64,000 nt of DNA from Rhabdobacter roseus (GCF_014202275.1 NZ_JACHGF010000006.1:246701-310700); one strand, 5' to 3'. Positions 1 through 7,766 are shown, numbered from the stretch's first letter. The notes: generated by a model not told the origin, from the sequence alone. Program-made: numbers and translations.

Positions 1-386
1 AACCCGGCGTCTTTCATGAGCTGGGCTACGGCATCCTTGCCGCTGAGCAGCCCCAGCAGGAGCAGCTCCACGCTCACGTACTCGTCGCCAAATTCTTTCA
101 GGTACCCCTGCGCTTTTTGCAGGGTTTGTGACAAGTCGCTGCCCAGGTACGTCTGGCCGCCGCTCACGCGCGGGTAGCCGTTTACGATGGCTTCGGTTGC
201 CTGTTCCAGGCGGAGCTGGTTCACGCCCAGCCGCTTCATGAGGTAGCCCGAGGTGTTGTCGTCTTCCTGTAAAATGGCCCTCAGCACGTGTCCCGTTTCT
301 ACGGCCTGCTGCTGGTTGCCCTGGGCGATCTGTGCGGCCTGCTGGATCACCTCCTGCGCTTTTAGGGTATATTGGTTAAAATTCAT
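1..386 (-). CDS. clpB: ClpB disaggregase, N-terminal part (runs off window)
   Basis: The reverse strand from the ATG at 384-386 gives an open frame to the window edge. It starts MNFNQYTLKAQEVIQQAAQI and continues with a repeat-like helical segment that includes ETGHVLRAIL and VSVELLLLGLL. This is the Clp N-domain of ClpB, the AAA+ disaggregase that works with DnaK in the cytoplasm to rescue aggregated proteins; MNFNQYT is the usual Bacteroidota ClpB start. About 128 residues of a protein normally near 870 aa are present, so the ATPase domains lie outside the window. No heat-shock promoter could be recognised upstream. The family call rests on motif memory, but the fit is good across the whole fragment. 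Confidence 0.9.
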   Translation of the reverse strand, partial: MNFNQYTLKAQEVIQQAAQIAQGNQQQAVETGHVLRAILQEDDNTSGYLMKRLGVNQLRLEQATEAIVNGYPRVSGGQTYLGSDLSQTLQKAQGYLKEFGDEYVSVELLLLGLLSGKDAVAQLMKDAG

Positions 387-435
387 GGCGTTTTGTGGTT
401 CATGCATTACGTATAGTAACTGAATACCATCAAAG

Positions 436-694
436 TACGTACCCGAGCTCAAAACCGGAAATTTTGACCGAAAGGAATCGTGTAAGGTACTTTATCGTGC
501 CAATTCGTCATAGCAGGTACCTCCTCGGGGCAAGGTACCTTGGGGGTGAATTCCACAAGGGTTTCTGGCCTGACTAAAAACAAAAATGCGGATAAAAAGG
601 TACCTGGGCTATGAGGAAAATCAGTAAACAAAGTAGGTACCTGGCCGGGTTATGAAGGTACTTATTGCCGGGCAAAGTACCCCTGGCAAGCGGT
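436..694. repeat. Dense intergenic cluster of GGTAC-type motifs
   Basis: This lies in the 527-bp gap between clpB and the next gene (387-913), which has no credible gene. Between 436 and 694 I read nine copies of the window-wide motif (GGTAC or GTACC in contexts such as AAGGTACTT, AGGTACCT and AAAGTACCCC), about one every 30 bp and in both orientations. The short ORFs here are made largely of these repeats. The rest of the gap (700-913) is AT-rich and holds an interleaved inverted repeat annotated separately. Confidence 0.75.
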
Positions 695-740
695 ACGTGC
701 AGCTTGGCTTGAATTTTTAGAAGAAAAACAAGTATTAAAA

Positions 741-784
741 ATGAATTGTATAAAGGGTCTAAAAAAAGAAATTCATCTTTATAC
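741..784. repeat. Two interleaved inverted repeats (pseudoknot-like order)
   Basis: ATGAATT at 741-747 is complementary to AATTCAT at 770-776. GTATAAAG at 748-755 is complementary to CTTTATAC at 777-784. The arms occur in the order A-B-A'-B', so both stems can coexist only as an H-type pseudoknot or alternate as exclusive hairpins. The element lies about 130 bp upstream of the esterase gene. Function is unknown; AT-rich composition raises the chance of coincidence. Confidence 0.45.
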
Positions 785-913
785 AGAGAATACGGGAGGG
801 GAGGAAGCCCGCGCGCTGGCTCCTTGAAGTGTATACCTGAATCTTATTTATTGATTAAGCCTTTTTACCTAAGCAACAGCACCTTAGAACATGAACTTTA
901 ATCCTTTTCGATC

Positions 914-1645
914 ATGAATCGCCAACTAATGAGCTGGTACAGCCCTTCGCTCCATAAGAACATGGAGGTAGCTGTGTATGGGCACTACGGGTTTGGGCTG
1001 TTAATGATCCCGACCGCCGCCTCCGACTACCTGGAATACGAGCGCCACGGATTGATCGAAAGCATCCGTCCGTTTATTGAGTCCGGAAAAGTAAAGGTAT
1101 TTTGTATTGGAAGTATCAACGACGAGAGCTGGCTGAATCCGCACATGCACGGCTACGATAAGGCGACGCGGCACCAGCAGTTCAACGAGTACGTGATCAA
1201 GGAAGTGTGCCCGTTTATCAAGGAAAGTACCAGCCCCACTACGCCCATCATTGCCTCGGGTGCTTCCTTTGGCGCACTGCACGCCGCCAATCTGTTCTTT
1301 AAGTACCCCGACTACATCAACGGGCTGCTGGCCCTCAGCGGCTGCTATGACCTGACGGCCTACACCCAGGGGTACTTTGACGACAACGTCTACTTCAATT
1401 CGCCGATTCACTACCTCCCCAACCTGAAGGCCGAGTGGCACCTGAACCTGTACCGCGAGTCTCGCAACATCCACCTGGTGTCGGGGGCAGGGGCCTACGA
1501 AGATCCTGATTCGGCGCGGCACCTGTCGGCCATCCTGACGTCCAAAAATGTACCCCACGAGCTCGACATCTGGGGGGCGGATATGCCGCACGAGTGGTGG
1601 GTATGGCACCGGATGCTGCCCTACTACCTGGAAACGCGGTTCTGA
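914..1645 (+). CDS. Esterase-family alpha/beta hydrolase
   Basis: A 243-aa protein of the esterase D / CE1-like alpha/beta-hydrolase family. The nucleophile elbow is GASFG with Ser118. A GAGAYEDPD segment near residues 191-199 probably carries the acid, and His226 in DMPHEWW is the likely catalytic histidine. There is no signal peptide, so it is probably cytoplasmic, unlike the exported esterases at 45-52 kb. Close relatives are common in Bacteroidota as 'esterase family protein' of unknown substrate. The start is the ATG at 914 after an AT-rich leader. It converges with the next gene, and a motif-built hairpin lies between their stop codons. The fold is well supported; the substrate is not. 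Confidence 0.8.
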   Translation: MNRQLMSWYSPSLHKNMEVAVYGHYGFGLLMIPTAASDYLEYERHGLIESIRPFIESGKVKVFCIGSINDESWLNPHMHGYDKATRHQQFNEYVIKEVCPFIKESTSPTTPIIASGASFGALHAANLFFKYPDYINGLLALSGCYDLTAYTQGYFDDNVYFNSPIHYLPNLKAEWHLNLYRESRNIHLVSGAGAYEDPDSARHLSAILTSKNVPHELDIWGADMPHEWWVWHRMLPYYLETRF

Positions 1646-1659
1646 AAGTACCTGCTGGC

Positions 1660-1710
1660 GGGTACTTGATCAGCCGGGGTACTTGCCTCACCTCGGCTGA
1701 TCAAGTACCC
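1660..1710. terminator. Motif-built hairpin between convergent genes
   Basis: Perfect 17-bp arms, 1660-1676 and 1694-1710, flank a 17-nt loop. Each arm begins or ends with GGGTACTT/AAGTACCC, and the loop carries a further GGTACTT. The element sits exactly between the stop codons of two convergent genes, so it can act as a bidirectional terminator; CTTTTAC follows on the plus strand. The structure is certain, the termination role inferred. Confidence 0.7.
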
Positions 1711-1713
1711 CTT

Positions 1714-3204
1714 TTACTTCCCCACACTAGCGGCCTCAAAGCAATACACGTTCAGATTGGTGCTGGCGAAGATGCGGCCCTTCTGGCTGCCCTGGGCGGG
1801 CAGGCCCGTTACAAAGCCCATAAACCAGGATTGGGGCTGGTTTTCGGTGTAGACATCCGGGCATTGGAGCTGCCACAGCAGCTTACCGGTAGCTACTTCC
1901 ACGGCCAGCAGATCTTGACTGGCGATGTAGTATACGACCCCATCCTGGTAGTGCAGGCGGCTGGCGATACCGCTGGATTTCTGAGTCCACAGGACGTTTC
2001 CCGTCTGTGGGTCGAGGCAGTAAAGGGTAGCATTCATGCCGTTAGCCAGCAGTTTGCCTTCCACCAGGATTAGGTCACTGATGAAGCCAGCGGGGGTAAC
2101 GCGTTGCATCCACCGGCGCTGGCCGGTGAATAGATCGAAGCAACCTACCCAGCGAAGGATCTGGAAAAACACTTTATCTCCTTGGATAACAGCAGAGCCG
2201 CCCACGCCCGATTCATCCTGGTTAACCAGCGGCTTCTGCTCGTAAACCCAGTGGCGCTGGCTAAGGTTATACAGACTCAGGTACCCCGATAGGTCCGCCG
2301 CAAATTCGGGGCGGGGGTCGGGCAGGCTGTAGCTGACCAGCAGCAGGGTATCGCTTTGGTGGGTGAAGACCGAAAGGTGGTGGCCGATGGCGTGCAGGTC
2401 GACCCCGCTGGGGTCGTGAATAACCTGCCCGGGCAGGGTAGCCAGCTTGGCCAGGGGGCGGATCTCGCCGGTGAGCATATCGCCCTGGTAGACATACTCC
2501 TCAAGGCGGTCTTGCTGGCGCAGCTCGGCGGGGGTACCCGTGAAGTAGAAGTGGGGGCCGTAGCCGGTGGTGGTGATGACGCGGCTAATGCCCAGGGGCC
2601 ACTGCTTGCGCCAGCGGGTTTGTCCGGTTTCCTGGTCGATGCAGTAGGCGCGGGGGCCGTAGTTGTAGAGCAGTAGGTTCTGGTGGGCGTAGATACTATA
2701 CTGGAATATCGTGGCTCCTTCGTTGGGTTGGAAGCGGTCGCTCCAGACCCAGTGGTTCTGTCCGGTTTCGAGGTCCTTGAAGCAGAGGTTGTCAGCCGTG
2801 GGGAGGGGAGCCGTGCGCTGGGCGGTGAGCAGGTAGCGCTGCTGGTAGATGTGCCGGGCGTGCATGGTGGTAGTAAAGCCACCATCCAGGCTGATGGAGG
2901 ACTTCCATAGATGGGGCAGACGGGTAACCACCCCCTGCTCGTTGACGATCAGGGAGTGGTCGGGCTGCTGACAGCTTAGAGAGACGTAGCTTATTAACAG
3001 TACCGTAAGAAGTACCTTCAGATAAGTACCTGGCCAGGTAAGGTTGGCGAGAGCAGACGAGCAGGGAAAAGGTACCTGGCAGGATGAATATTCACTCTCC
3101 CAGGCGCAGTAGGTACTTTGGCTGACGCCCATGTAATCGGCTACTTCGGCTTGGGATAGGCGTTGTTTTTTACGAAGTCTGAGTAGAATGGCTCCTAGCT
3201 TCAT
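1714..3204 (-). CDS. Truncated XRE-type HTH fused to a membrane-anchored PQQ-like beta-propeller
   Basis: A single 496-aa frame with an unusual make-up. Residues 1-38 look like the first helices of an XRE/HTH_3 domain (LRKKQRLSQAEVADYMGVSQ...WES). The domain then breaks off into a Cys- and Pro-rich linker. Residues about 60-78 form a hydrophobic segment ending LSC, which reads as a lipoprotein signal. The remainder, about 85-496, has PQQ-like propeller repeats (LDPQTGNVLWTQK, LFTGQRRWMQ, VEVATGKLLWQL), typical of secreted or periplasmic binding proteins. No ATG lies between the two parts; the lipoprotein-like segment begins LKVLLTV with a CTG codon where a start would be expected. The linker DNA (3005-3115) holds five GTAC-type motifs. 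It may be a real fusion, or an HTH remnant joined in frame to a lipoprotein gene that lost its start. Confidence is high for the propeller, low for how translation begins. Confidence 0.6.
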   Translation of the reverse strand: MKLGAILLRLRKKQRLSQAEVADYMGVSQSTYCAWESEYSSCQVPFPCSSALANLTWPGTYLKVLLTVLLISYVSLSCQQPDHSLIVNEQGVVTRLPHLWKSSISLDGGFTTTMHARHIYQQRYLLTAQRTAPLPTADNLCFKDLETGQNHWVWSDRFQPNEGATIFQYSIYAHQNLLLYNYGPRAYCIDQETGQTRWRKQWPLGISRVITTTGYGPHFYFTGTPAELRQQDRLEEYVYQGDMLTGEIRPLAKLATLPGQVIHDPSGVDLHAIGHHLSVFTHQSDTLLLVSYSLPDPRPEFAADLSGYLSLYNLSQRHWVYEQKPLVNQDESGVGGSAVIQGDKVFFQILRWVGCFDLFTGQRRWMQRVTPAGFISDLILVEGKLLANGMNATLYCLDPQTGNVLWTQKSSGIASRLHYQDGVVYYIASQDLLAVEVATGKLLWQLQCPDVYTENQPQSWFMGFVTGLPAQGSQKGRIFASTNLNVYCFEAASVGK

Positions 3205-3372
3205 GTATTATGGTGTGGTTTAGGATGACTAGCAAGTACCCTAAGTTACTTATTTCTTCAAAAAAGTACAAAACCCTTTAGAAAATTTTACCGATTACCT
3301 CACCCAGTACCTACCTTCCTTCATGCCGGGGACTGGCCCGGTGATAGCCCTTTTATTAGGTACTTCCAAACT

Positions 3373-3412
3373 AAAAAAAGCGGAGGTACCTGCATCTCAA
3401 GGTACCTCCGCT
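3373..3412 (-). terminator. Rho-independent terminator of pheS
   Basis: Perfect 13-bp arms (3379-3391 and 3400-3412, AGCGGAGGTACCT and its complement) enclose an 8-nt loop. On the minus strand they are followed by a run of seven T (3373-3379). It lies 28 bp past the pheS stop codon. Both arms contain GGTACC. Confidence 0.85.
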
Positions 3413-3439
3413 CAGAAAATCAAGATCAAAATAATAGGA

Positions 3440-4486
3440 TCAGGCCCCCTCAAACTGCCGCAGGAAGCGCACGTCGTTTTCGGTGAAGAGGCGGAGGTCC
3501 TTGATGCCGTAGCGCAGCATGGTGATGCGCTCAATGCCCATGCCGAAGGCAAAGCCCGTGTACTCCTCGGGGTCAATGCCGCAGTTTTGCAGTACCTGCG
3601 GGTCTACCATGCCCGAGCCGGCTATTTCTACCCAGCCCGTATGTTTACAGACGTTACAGCCCTTGCCTTTGCAGATGAAGCACGTCACGTCGATCTCGGC
3701 GCTGGGCTCCGTGAAGGGGAAGTAGGAGGGACGCAGCCGAATGCGCGAATCCTTCCCGAACATCTCCTTGGCGAAGTGGTAGAGGGTATCTTTCAGGTCT
3801 TTGAAGCTCACGTTTTTATCCACGTACAGCCCCTCTACCTGGTGAAACACGCAGTGTGCCCGCGCCGAAATGGCCTCGTTGCGAAACACCCGCCCCGGCA
3901 TGATAGAGCGGAAGGGCGGCTTTCCGTGCTCCATGAGGCGGGTCTGCACGTTGGAGGTGTGCGTGCGCAGCAGCACGTCATCCTGCACGGCCCCGGTACT
4001 TTTTTCGATAAAAAACGTATCCTGCATTTCGCGGGCCGGGTGGTTGTCGGGAAAGTTGAGGGCGCTGAAGTTGTACCAGTCCGTTTCGATCTCGGGGCCG
4101 TCGGCCACGTTGAAGCCCATGCGCTCGAAGATCTCGATGATGCGGCGGCGCACCAGCGTCAGCGGGTGAATACTCCCGTACGGGTTGGGTACTACGGGGA
4201 GCGTCAGGTCCAGGCCGGGGCCCGCAGCCTCACTGGCTGCCGCGGCTTCCAGTTGGGCCGTAAATTCCTGGAAGCGACTTTGCGCCAGATTCTTGAGGGT
4301 ATTGAGCTCCTGGCCCACCGCCCGGCGCTCCTCCTGGGGTACCGTTTTGAGTTGCTCAAAGAGCTCCGTAACGGCGCCCTTGCGGCTGATGTACCGCATC
4401 CGGAAAGCCTCCAGCTCGTCTGAGCTGGAAAGGGTACTTTTCTCTATTTCGGAAATTAATTCTTTTACCCGCTCGGTAATGCTCAT
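3440..4486 (-). CDS. pheS: Phenylalanine-tRNA ligase alpha subunit
   Basis: A 348-aa cytoplasmic enzyme subunit that, with PheT, charges tRNA-Phe. The N-terminal coiled-coil arm covers about residues 1-85. The class II catalytic core follows with motif 2 (around FRSIMPGRVFRNE), a zinc-like CFICKGKGCNVCKHTGW stretch, and motif 3 (FGMGIERITMLRYGI). Length matches bacterial PheS. pheT is not adjacent, as is usual when the two genes are separated in Bacteroidota. The start at 4486 gives the normal N-terminus MSITERVKEL. A TATCTTTG promoter box lies 24-31 bp upstream, and a strong terminator follows. The gene is a housekeeping anchor with ordinary sequence. Confidence 0.97.
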   Translation of the reverse strand: MSITERVKELISEIEKSTLSSSDELEAFRMRYISRKGAVTELFEQLKTVPQEERRAVGQELNTLKNLAQSRFQEFTAQLEAAAASEAAGPGLDLTLPVVPNPYGSIHPLTLVRRRIIEIFERMGFNVADGPEIETDWYNFSALNFPDNHPAREMQDTFFIEKSTGAVQDDVLLRTHTSNVQTRLMEHGKPPFRSIMPGRVFRNEAISARAHCVFHQVEGLYVDKNVSFKDLKDTLYHFAKEMFGKDSRIRLRPSYFPFTEPSAEIDVTCFICKGKGCNVCKHTGWVEIAGSGMVDPQVLQNCGIDPEEYTGFAFGMGIERITMLRYGIKDLRLFTENDVRFLRQFEGA

Positions 4487-4509
4487 CGCTTCGTATGGTT
4501 ATTCTGGCG

Positions 4510-4517
4510 CAAAGATA
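4510..4517 (-). promoter_or_regulatory. pheS -7 box (TATCTTTG)
   Basis: On the minus strand TATCTTTG matches the Bacteroidota -7 element TAnnTTTG. Transcription would begin about 6 nt downstream, giving a leader of roughly 18-20 nt before the pheS ATG. No clear TTTG -33 element is seen at the expected spacing. Confidence 0.5.
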
Positions 4518-4567
4518 AAAAAGTTTGGCAACGGCTGATCTGTTATTTGGTATATACCGTATATCGG

Positions 4568-4656
4568 CCTATACGTGATCTCAAGGGTACCTATACGTAG
4601 AATTCCGGATTGGAGCCCTACGAAAGCTTTCTTTAAAGCAATACGTAAAAATACGT
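4568..4656 (+). promoter_or_regulatory. Repeated ATACGT sites upstream of the LytTR gene
   Basis: CCTATACGT occurs at 4568-4576 and 4590-4598, exactly 22 bp apart. ATACGT recurs at 4641-4646 and 4651-4656, 10 bp apart. The spacings are near whole helical turns. A 10-bp palindrome GGTATATACC lies just upstream at 4549-4558. They sit between divergent pheS and the LytTR gene, so they could be binding sites for the LytTR protein or another regulator. Only position and spacing support this. Confidence 0.35.
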
Positions 4657-4750
4657 GTTTTAGTAAGTGGCCTTACGCTTTTTGGATTTGCAAATAAATT
4701 TAAAATGCTCATATATAGTAACTTATACTAGAATAGGTACTTTTACCTAC

Positions 4751-4781
4751 TTTATTTATGTACTTGAATCAGCTAAATTTG
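4751..4781 (+). promoter_or_regulatory. Promoter of the LytTR gene
   Basis: TTTA at 4751-4754 is followed after 19 nt by TAAATTTG at 4774-4781, close to the Bacteroidota consensus (TTTG, 19 nt, TAnnTTTG). Transcription would begin near 4787, upstream of the ATG at 4820. This argues against the longer frame that opens at 4667. Confidence 0.45.
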
Positions 4782-4819
4782 AACATCAATATTTCACATA
4801 CGACGAACCTTTTACATTC

Positions 4820-5224
4820 ATGGAAACACTCATCAGCTACCCCGCCCAAGCGGGTGCCAGTCCTAGCTACGCCAAGTCGCTCAAAAATACCGACATCGCG
4901 GTGCACCTCCTAGGTCAAACGATCTGGCTTACGCCCGAAGAAATCACCTGCCTGCAGGGCGAAGGAAATTACACCTACATCTACACTTGCCGGAGCAAGC
5001 GCTACCTGGTGTCGCGCACGCTAAAAAGCCTGACGGAGCAACTGGACGAGAGTTTTCTGCGTGTACACAAATCATACATGATCAATACCGACTACATCGC
5101 CGAGCGCCTGGAAGACGACCGGGTGATCCGGATGTCCTGCGGAAAAGAAGTGATCGTTTCCAGACGCAAAATCAAAGAAATCGCCGCTGTGCTCGATGGA
5201 TTCGAGAACCGGATAAGCGCGTGA
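4820..5224 (+). CDS. Stand-alone LytTR DNA-binding protein
   Basis: A protein of 134 aa if the ATG at 4820 is used. The frame is open from 4667, but the upstream part is AT-rich, non-conserved and overlaps a probable promoter. Residues about 30-125 form a LytTR domain (IWLTPEEITCLQGEGNYTYI, YLVSRTLKSLTEQL, FLRVHKSYMINTDYI), the beta-sheet DNA-binding fold that recognises short direct repeats. No receiver domain precedes it, so it is not a classical AgrA/LytR response regulator. Such single-domain LytTR proteins are frequent in Bacteroidota and may answer to unlinked kinases. A LytS-type kinase occurs far away in this window (62258). A terminator follows. Target genes are unknown. Confidence 0.85.
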   Translation: METLISYPAQAGASPSYAKSLKNTDIAVHLLGQTIWLTPEEITCLQGEGNYTYIYTCRSKRYLVSRTLKSLTEQLDESFLRVHKSYMINTDYIAERLEDDRVIRMSCGKEVIVSRRKIKEIAAVLDGFENRISA

Positions 5225-5282
5225 TCGGAGGGCAGTAATTGCCATCAAGACTTTTCATTTTTAGTGGGTTAAATCGCCAAAC

Positions 5283-5323
5283 AGCAGCTATCGCAATGTA
5301 CGATGGCTGCTCGTTTTGTTTTT
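5283..5323 (+). terminator. Rho-independent terminator of the LytTR gene
   Basis: An 11-bp stem (AGCAGCTATCG at 5283-5293 with CGATGGCTGCT at 5301-5311, one G-U pair) has a 7-nt loop. It is followed by CGTTTTGTTTTT. It lies about 60 bp after the stop codon. Confidence 0.8.
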
Positions 5324-5324
5324 G

Positions 5325-5338
5325 GCCAGGTACCTGGC
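5325..5338. repeat. 14-bp palindrome built on GGTACC
   Basis: GCCAGGTACCTGGC is a perfect palindrome centred on GGTACC, between two opposed terminators. The extended context GGTACCTGGC recurs in other intergenic stretches (for example near 604, 637 and 3071), so it may be a longer form of the window-wide motif. Confidence 0.6.
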
Positions 5339-5401
5339 TGGCCGCGAAAGTACGGCTGCTAGCTGCGAGGTACCTTGGGAAGAGAAAATAGCATTGCCCC
5401 C

Positions 5402-5437
5402 CAAAAAAGAAGCGCCCCTTTGTTGCCAAAGAGACGC
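5402..5437 (-). terminator. Rho-independent terminator of the barrel gene
   Basis: On the minus strand GCGTCTCTTT (5428-5437) pairs with AAAGGGGCGC (5412-5421), including two G-U pairs, around a 6-nt loop. A tract TTCTTTTTT follows. It lies about 25 bp past the stop codon at 5462. Confidence 0.8.
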
Positions 5438-5461
5438 TCTTCAAGGGAGGGATTCGTGCTC

Positions 5462-6181
5462 TTAAATAATCTTGAAGCCGAGCGTAACCTGCCACGAGTT
5501 CAGCTTTTGACGTACGGTGCTCGATCCGCCCAGCTGGGTATTATTCACCCGGAAGGTGGCCAGGTCGGTGAAGGTACCTTCGCGGCGCACGTCCACGCTC
5601 ACGCCCAGGATGTCCAGCCCCGCGCCCAGCTGGTAGCCGTACACAGCCTGCGACAGCGCGTCGTTGATGCTCCCCGAAGTATAGTAGCGGAAGGCGTCGC
5701 GGAGCCGCTGGTCGTCTCCGATCCGGAACGAAGCCATGGGCCCGGCGTTGATCCGGAACGGTCCGCCCTTGAGCCCGATCAGGATCGGGACGTCGATGCT
5801 GCTGTAGCGTACGTTTACTTTTTGGGTAATCGGCGCGTCGTTGTTGTTCTGAATAATATCAAAAGTACCCCCTTTGGTCGATACAAGTACCTCCGGCTGC
5901 ACAAAGAGGTGGCGGCCAAAGCGGGCGTACACTCCGCCCGAAAAGCCCGTCCGGCTGTCGTAGCTTTCGCGGAGGTTGTCGCGTACTTCCTGGCCGTTGT
6001 AGTTCAAATAGGGATTCCCGTTATTGTCGTAGCGGGTGGTAAGTACATCGCCCATCGAGAGCTTGGAGAGGTTGACTCCACCCTTCAGCCCAAAGGCGAA
6101 GCCTTTCGACTGGCCGTAGGAGGTACTTAGGGCTAAACCGTAAAGAGCGAGCCCCAGGGCTACACGCAAGGTATTTTTCAT
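5462..6181 (-). CDS. PorT-like outer-membrane beta-barrel protein
   Basis: The frame opens further upstream, but the ATG at 6181 gives a clean signal peptide (MKNTLRVALGLALYGLALST, cleavage after SYGQ). The mature part starts FAFGLKGGVNLSKLS, the standard opening of the PorT/OMP_b-brl_2 family of eight-stranded barrels. Alternating aromatic and hydrophobic strands follow, and the end is WQVTLGFKII, a typical terminal strand. The protein is 239 aa. It sits in the outer membrane; the function of most members is unknown, with some assisting adhesion or type IX secretion. A terminator follows directly. The gene is divergent from radA. Confidence 0.85.
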   Translation of the reverse strand: MKNTLRVALGLALYGLALSTSYGQSKGFAFGLKGGVNLSKLSMGDVLTTRYDNNGNPYLNYNGQEVRDNLRESYDSRTGFSGGVYARFGRHLFVQPEVLVSTKGGTFDIIQNNNDAPITQKVNVRYSSIDVPILIGLKGGPFRINAGPMASFRIGDDQRLRDAFRYYTSGSINDALSQAVYGYQLGAGLDILGVSVDVRREGTFTDLATFRVNNTQLGGSSTVRQKLNSWQVTLGFKII

Positions 6182-6392
6182 GGCTTTCTGATGTTGATTA
6201 AAGAATGATTGGTTCAATAACGAATGCTCATTTTTCTCCGGTACACGGCGGCACCTTTTTTTCGTATAGGGTGTTAAAAAGGGCGGTACTTTTGCTAGCG
6301 GTGGTACTTTTACCCAAGCGAGGGTACTTTTCATTAAATACTACAAGTACCGTACCATCCTCATCAGGACAACCGAAAAGGAATATACCCCT

Positions 6393-7760
6393 ATGGCTAA
6401 AGCCAAAACTGCCTATTTCTGTCAGGAATGCGGCCACAATTCGCCCAAATGGCTGGGAAAATGCCCCTCCTGCGGCGAATGGAATACCTTCGTAGAAGAG
6501 ATCGTTGAGAAAGAAGATAAAAAAAATCCGGTGGTGTGGAAGTCGGTTAGCCTGGCTAGCCGCCCCAAAGCCATTGCCGAAATACAGTACGAAGAGGAAC
6601 CTCGCATCCGGACAGTCGACCAGGAACTCAACCGCGTACTGGGCGGTGGGATTGTGCAGGGCTCGCTGGTGCTGATTGGTGGTGAGCCGGGCATTGGCAA
6701 ATCCACACTCATGCTGCAGATCGCCCTTACGCTGAGCGATAAACGGGTACTTTACGTGTCGGGCGAGGAGTCGGAACAGCAGATTAAGATGCGGGCCGAG
6801 CGGCTGGAAACCAAGAGTCAGCACTGTTTTATCCTGACGGAGACCTCCACCCAAAACGTGTTCAAGCAGGTAGAGGAGTTCCAGCCCGACGTCCTGATCC
6901 TGGATTCGATCCAGACCATGCAGTCGCCGCTGATCGAGTCGGCGGCCGGGAGCGTGTCGCAGGTACGGCAGTGCACGGCCGAGGTGATGAAGTACGCCAA
7001 GGAGTCGGGGGTACCCGTTTTCCTCATTGGCCACATTACCAAAGACGGCTCGCTGGCGGGCCCCAAGGTACTTGAGCACATGGTGGATACGGTACTTCAG
7101 TTCGAGGGCGACCGCCACACCACCTACCGGATACTGCGCACCGTCAAGAACCGCTTCGGAAGTACCTCCGAGCTGGGTATTTACGAAATGCTGGGTACCG
7201 GTCTGCGGCAGGTGACCAACCCTTCGGAGATTCTGATTTCGCAGCGCGACGAACCCCTGAGCGGCATCGCAATCGGCTCCATGATGGAAGGCAACCGGCC
7301 GCTCAAGATCGAGATCCAGTCGCTGGTGAGCGTGGCCAACTACGGTACTCCGCAGCGGAGCAGCACGGGCTTCGACAGCAAACGACTGCAGATGCTCCTG
7401 GCCGTGCTGGAAAAGCGCGGCGGCTTCAGGCTGGGCATTCAGGATGTATTCCTGAACGTAGCCGGAGGCCTCAAGGTAGAAGACCCGGCCATTGACCTGG
7501 CCGTAGTGACCTCCATCGTGTCATCTTACGAAGACATCGCCATTCCGGACTCGATCTGCTTTGCGGCGGAGGTAGGGCTGGGCGGGGAAGTGCGGGCCGT
7601 CAACCGCATCGAAAGCCGGATTGCGGAGGCCGAGAAGCTGGGTTTTAAGCGCATCTACGTCTCGAAGTACAACACCAAAGGCCTACACCTGGACGAATAC
7701 CGGATCAAGATCTCACCCGTGGCGCGGCTGGACGAAATCTTTGCGGAACTGCTGGTGTAA
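6393..7760 (+). CDS. radA: DNA repair protein RadA
   Basis: A 455-aa RecA-like branch-migration helicase used in recombination and repair. It has an N-terminal zinc finger with Cys10, Cys13, Cys24 and Cys27 (CQEC...CPSC), a Walker A motif at residues 97-105 (GEPGIGKST), a Walker B region (VLILDSIQTM), the RadA-specific KNRFG motif at 252-256, and a C-terminal Lon-protease-like domain. Every diagnostic feature of RadA/Sms is present and the length is normal. The stop codon is only 6 bp from that of the convergent kinase gene, so no independent terminator fits between them. RadA matters for natural transformation in several bacteria, which is relevant to the uptake-sequence hypothesis but is not evidence for it. 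Confidence 0.97.
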   Translation: MAKAKTAYFCQECGHNSPKWLGKCPSCGEWNTFVEEIVEKEDKKNPVVWKSVSLASRPKAIAEIQYEEEPRIRTVDQELNRVLGGGIVQGSLVLIGGEPGIGKSTLMLQIALTLSDKRVLYVSGEESEQQIKMRAERLETKSQHCFILTETSTQNVFKQVEEFQPDVLILDSIQTMQSPLIESAAGSVSQVRQCTAEVMKYAKESGVPVFLIGHITKDGSLAGPKVLEHMVDTVLQFEGDRHTTYRILRTVKNRFGSTSELGIYEMLGTGLRQVTNPSEILISQRDEPLSGIAIGSMMEGNRPLKIEIQSLVSVANYGTPQRSSTGFDSKRLQMLLAVLEKRGGFRLGIQDVFLNVAGGLKVEDPAIDLAVVTSIVSSYEDIAIPDSICFAAEVGLGGEVRAVNRIESRIAEAEKLGFKRIYVSKYNTKGLHLDEYRIKISPVARLDEIFAELLV

Positions 7761-7766
7761 AGTACC

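Noticed and set aside
395..577. 60-aa frame in the clpB gap
   Set aside because: Made largely of GTAC motif copies and without protein features.
3323..4423. 366-aa plus-strand frame
   Set aside because: It is antisense to pheS, which has every family motif; GC-rich coding DNA often leaves the opposite strand open.
4667..4819. N-terminal extension of the LytTR protein
   Set aside because: AT-rich, not protein-like, and it contains a probable promoter; the ATG at 4820 fits the domain.
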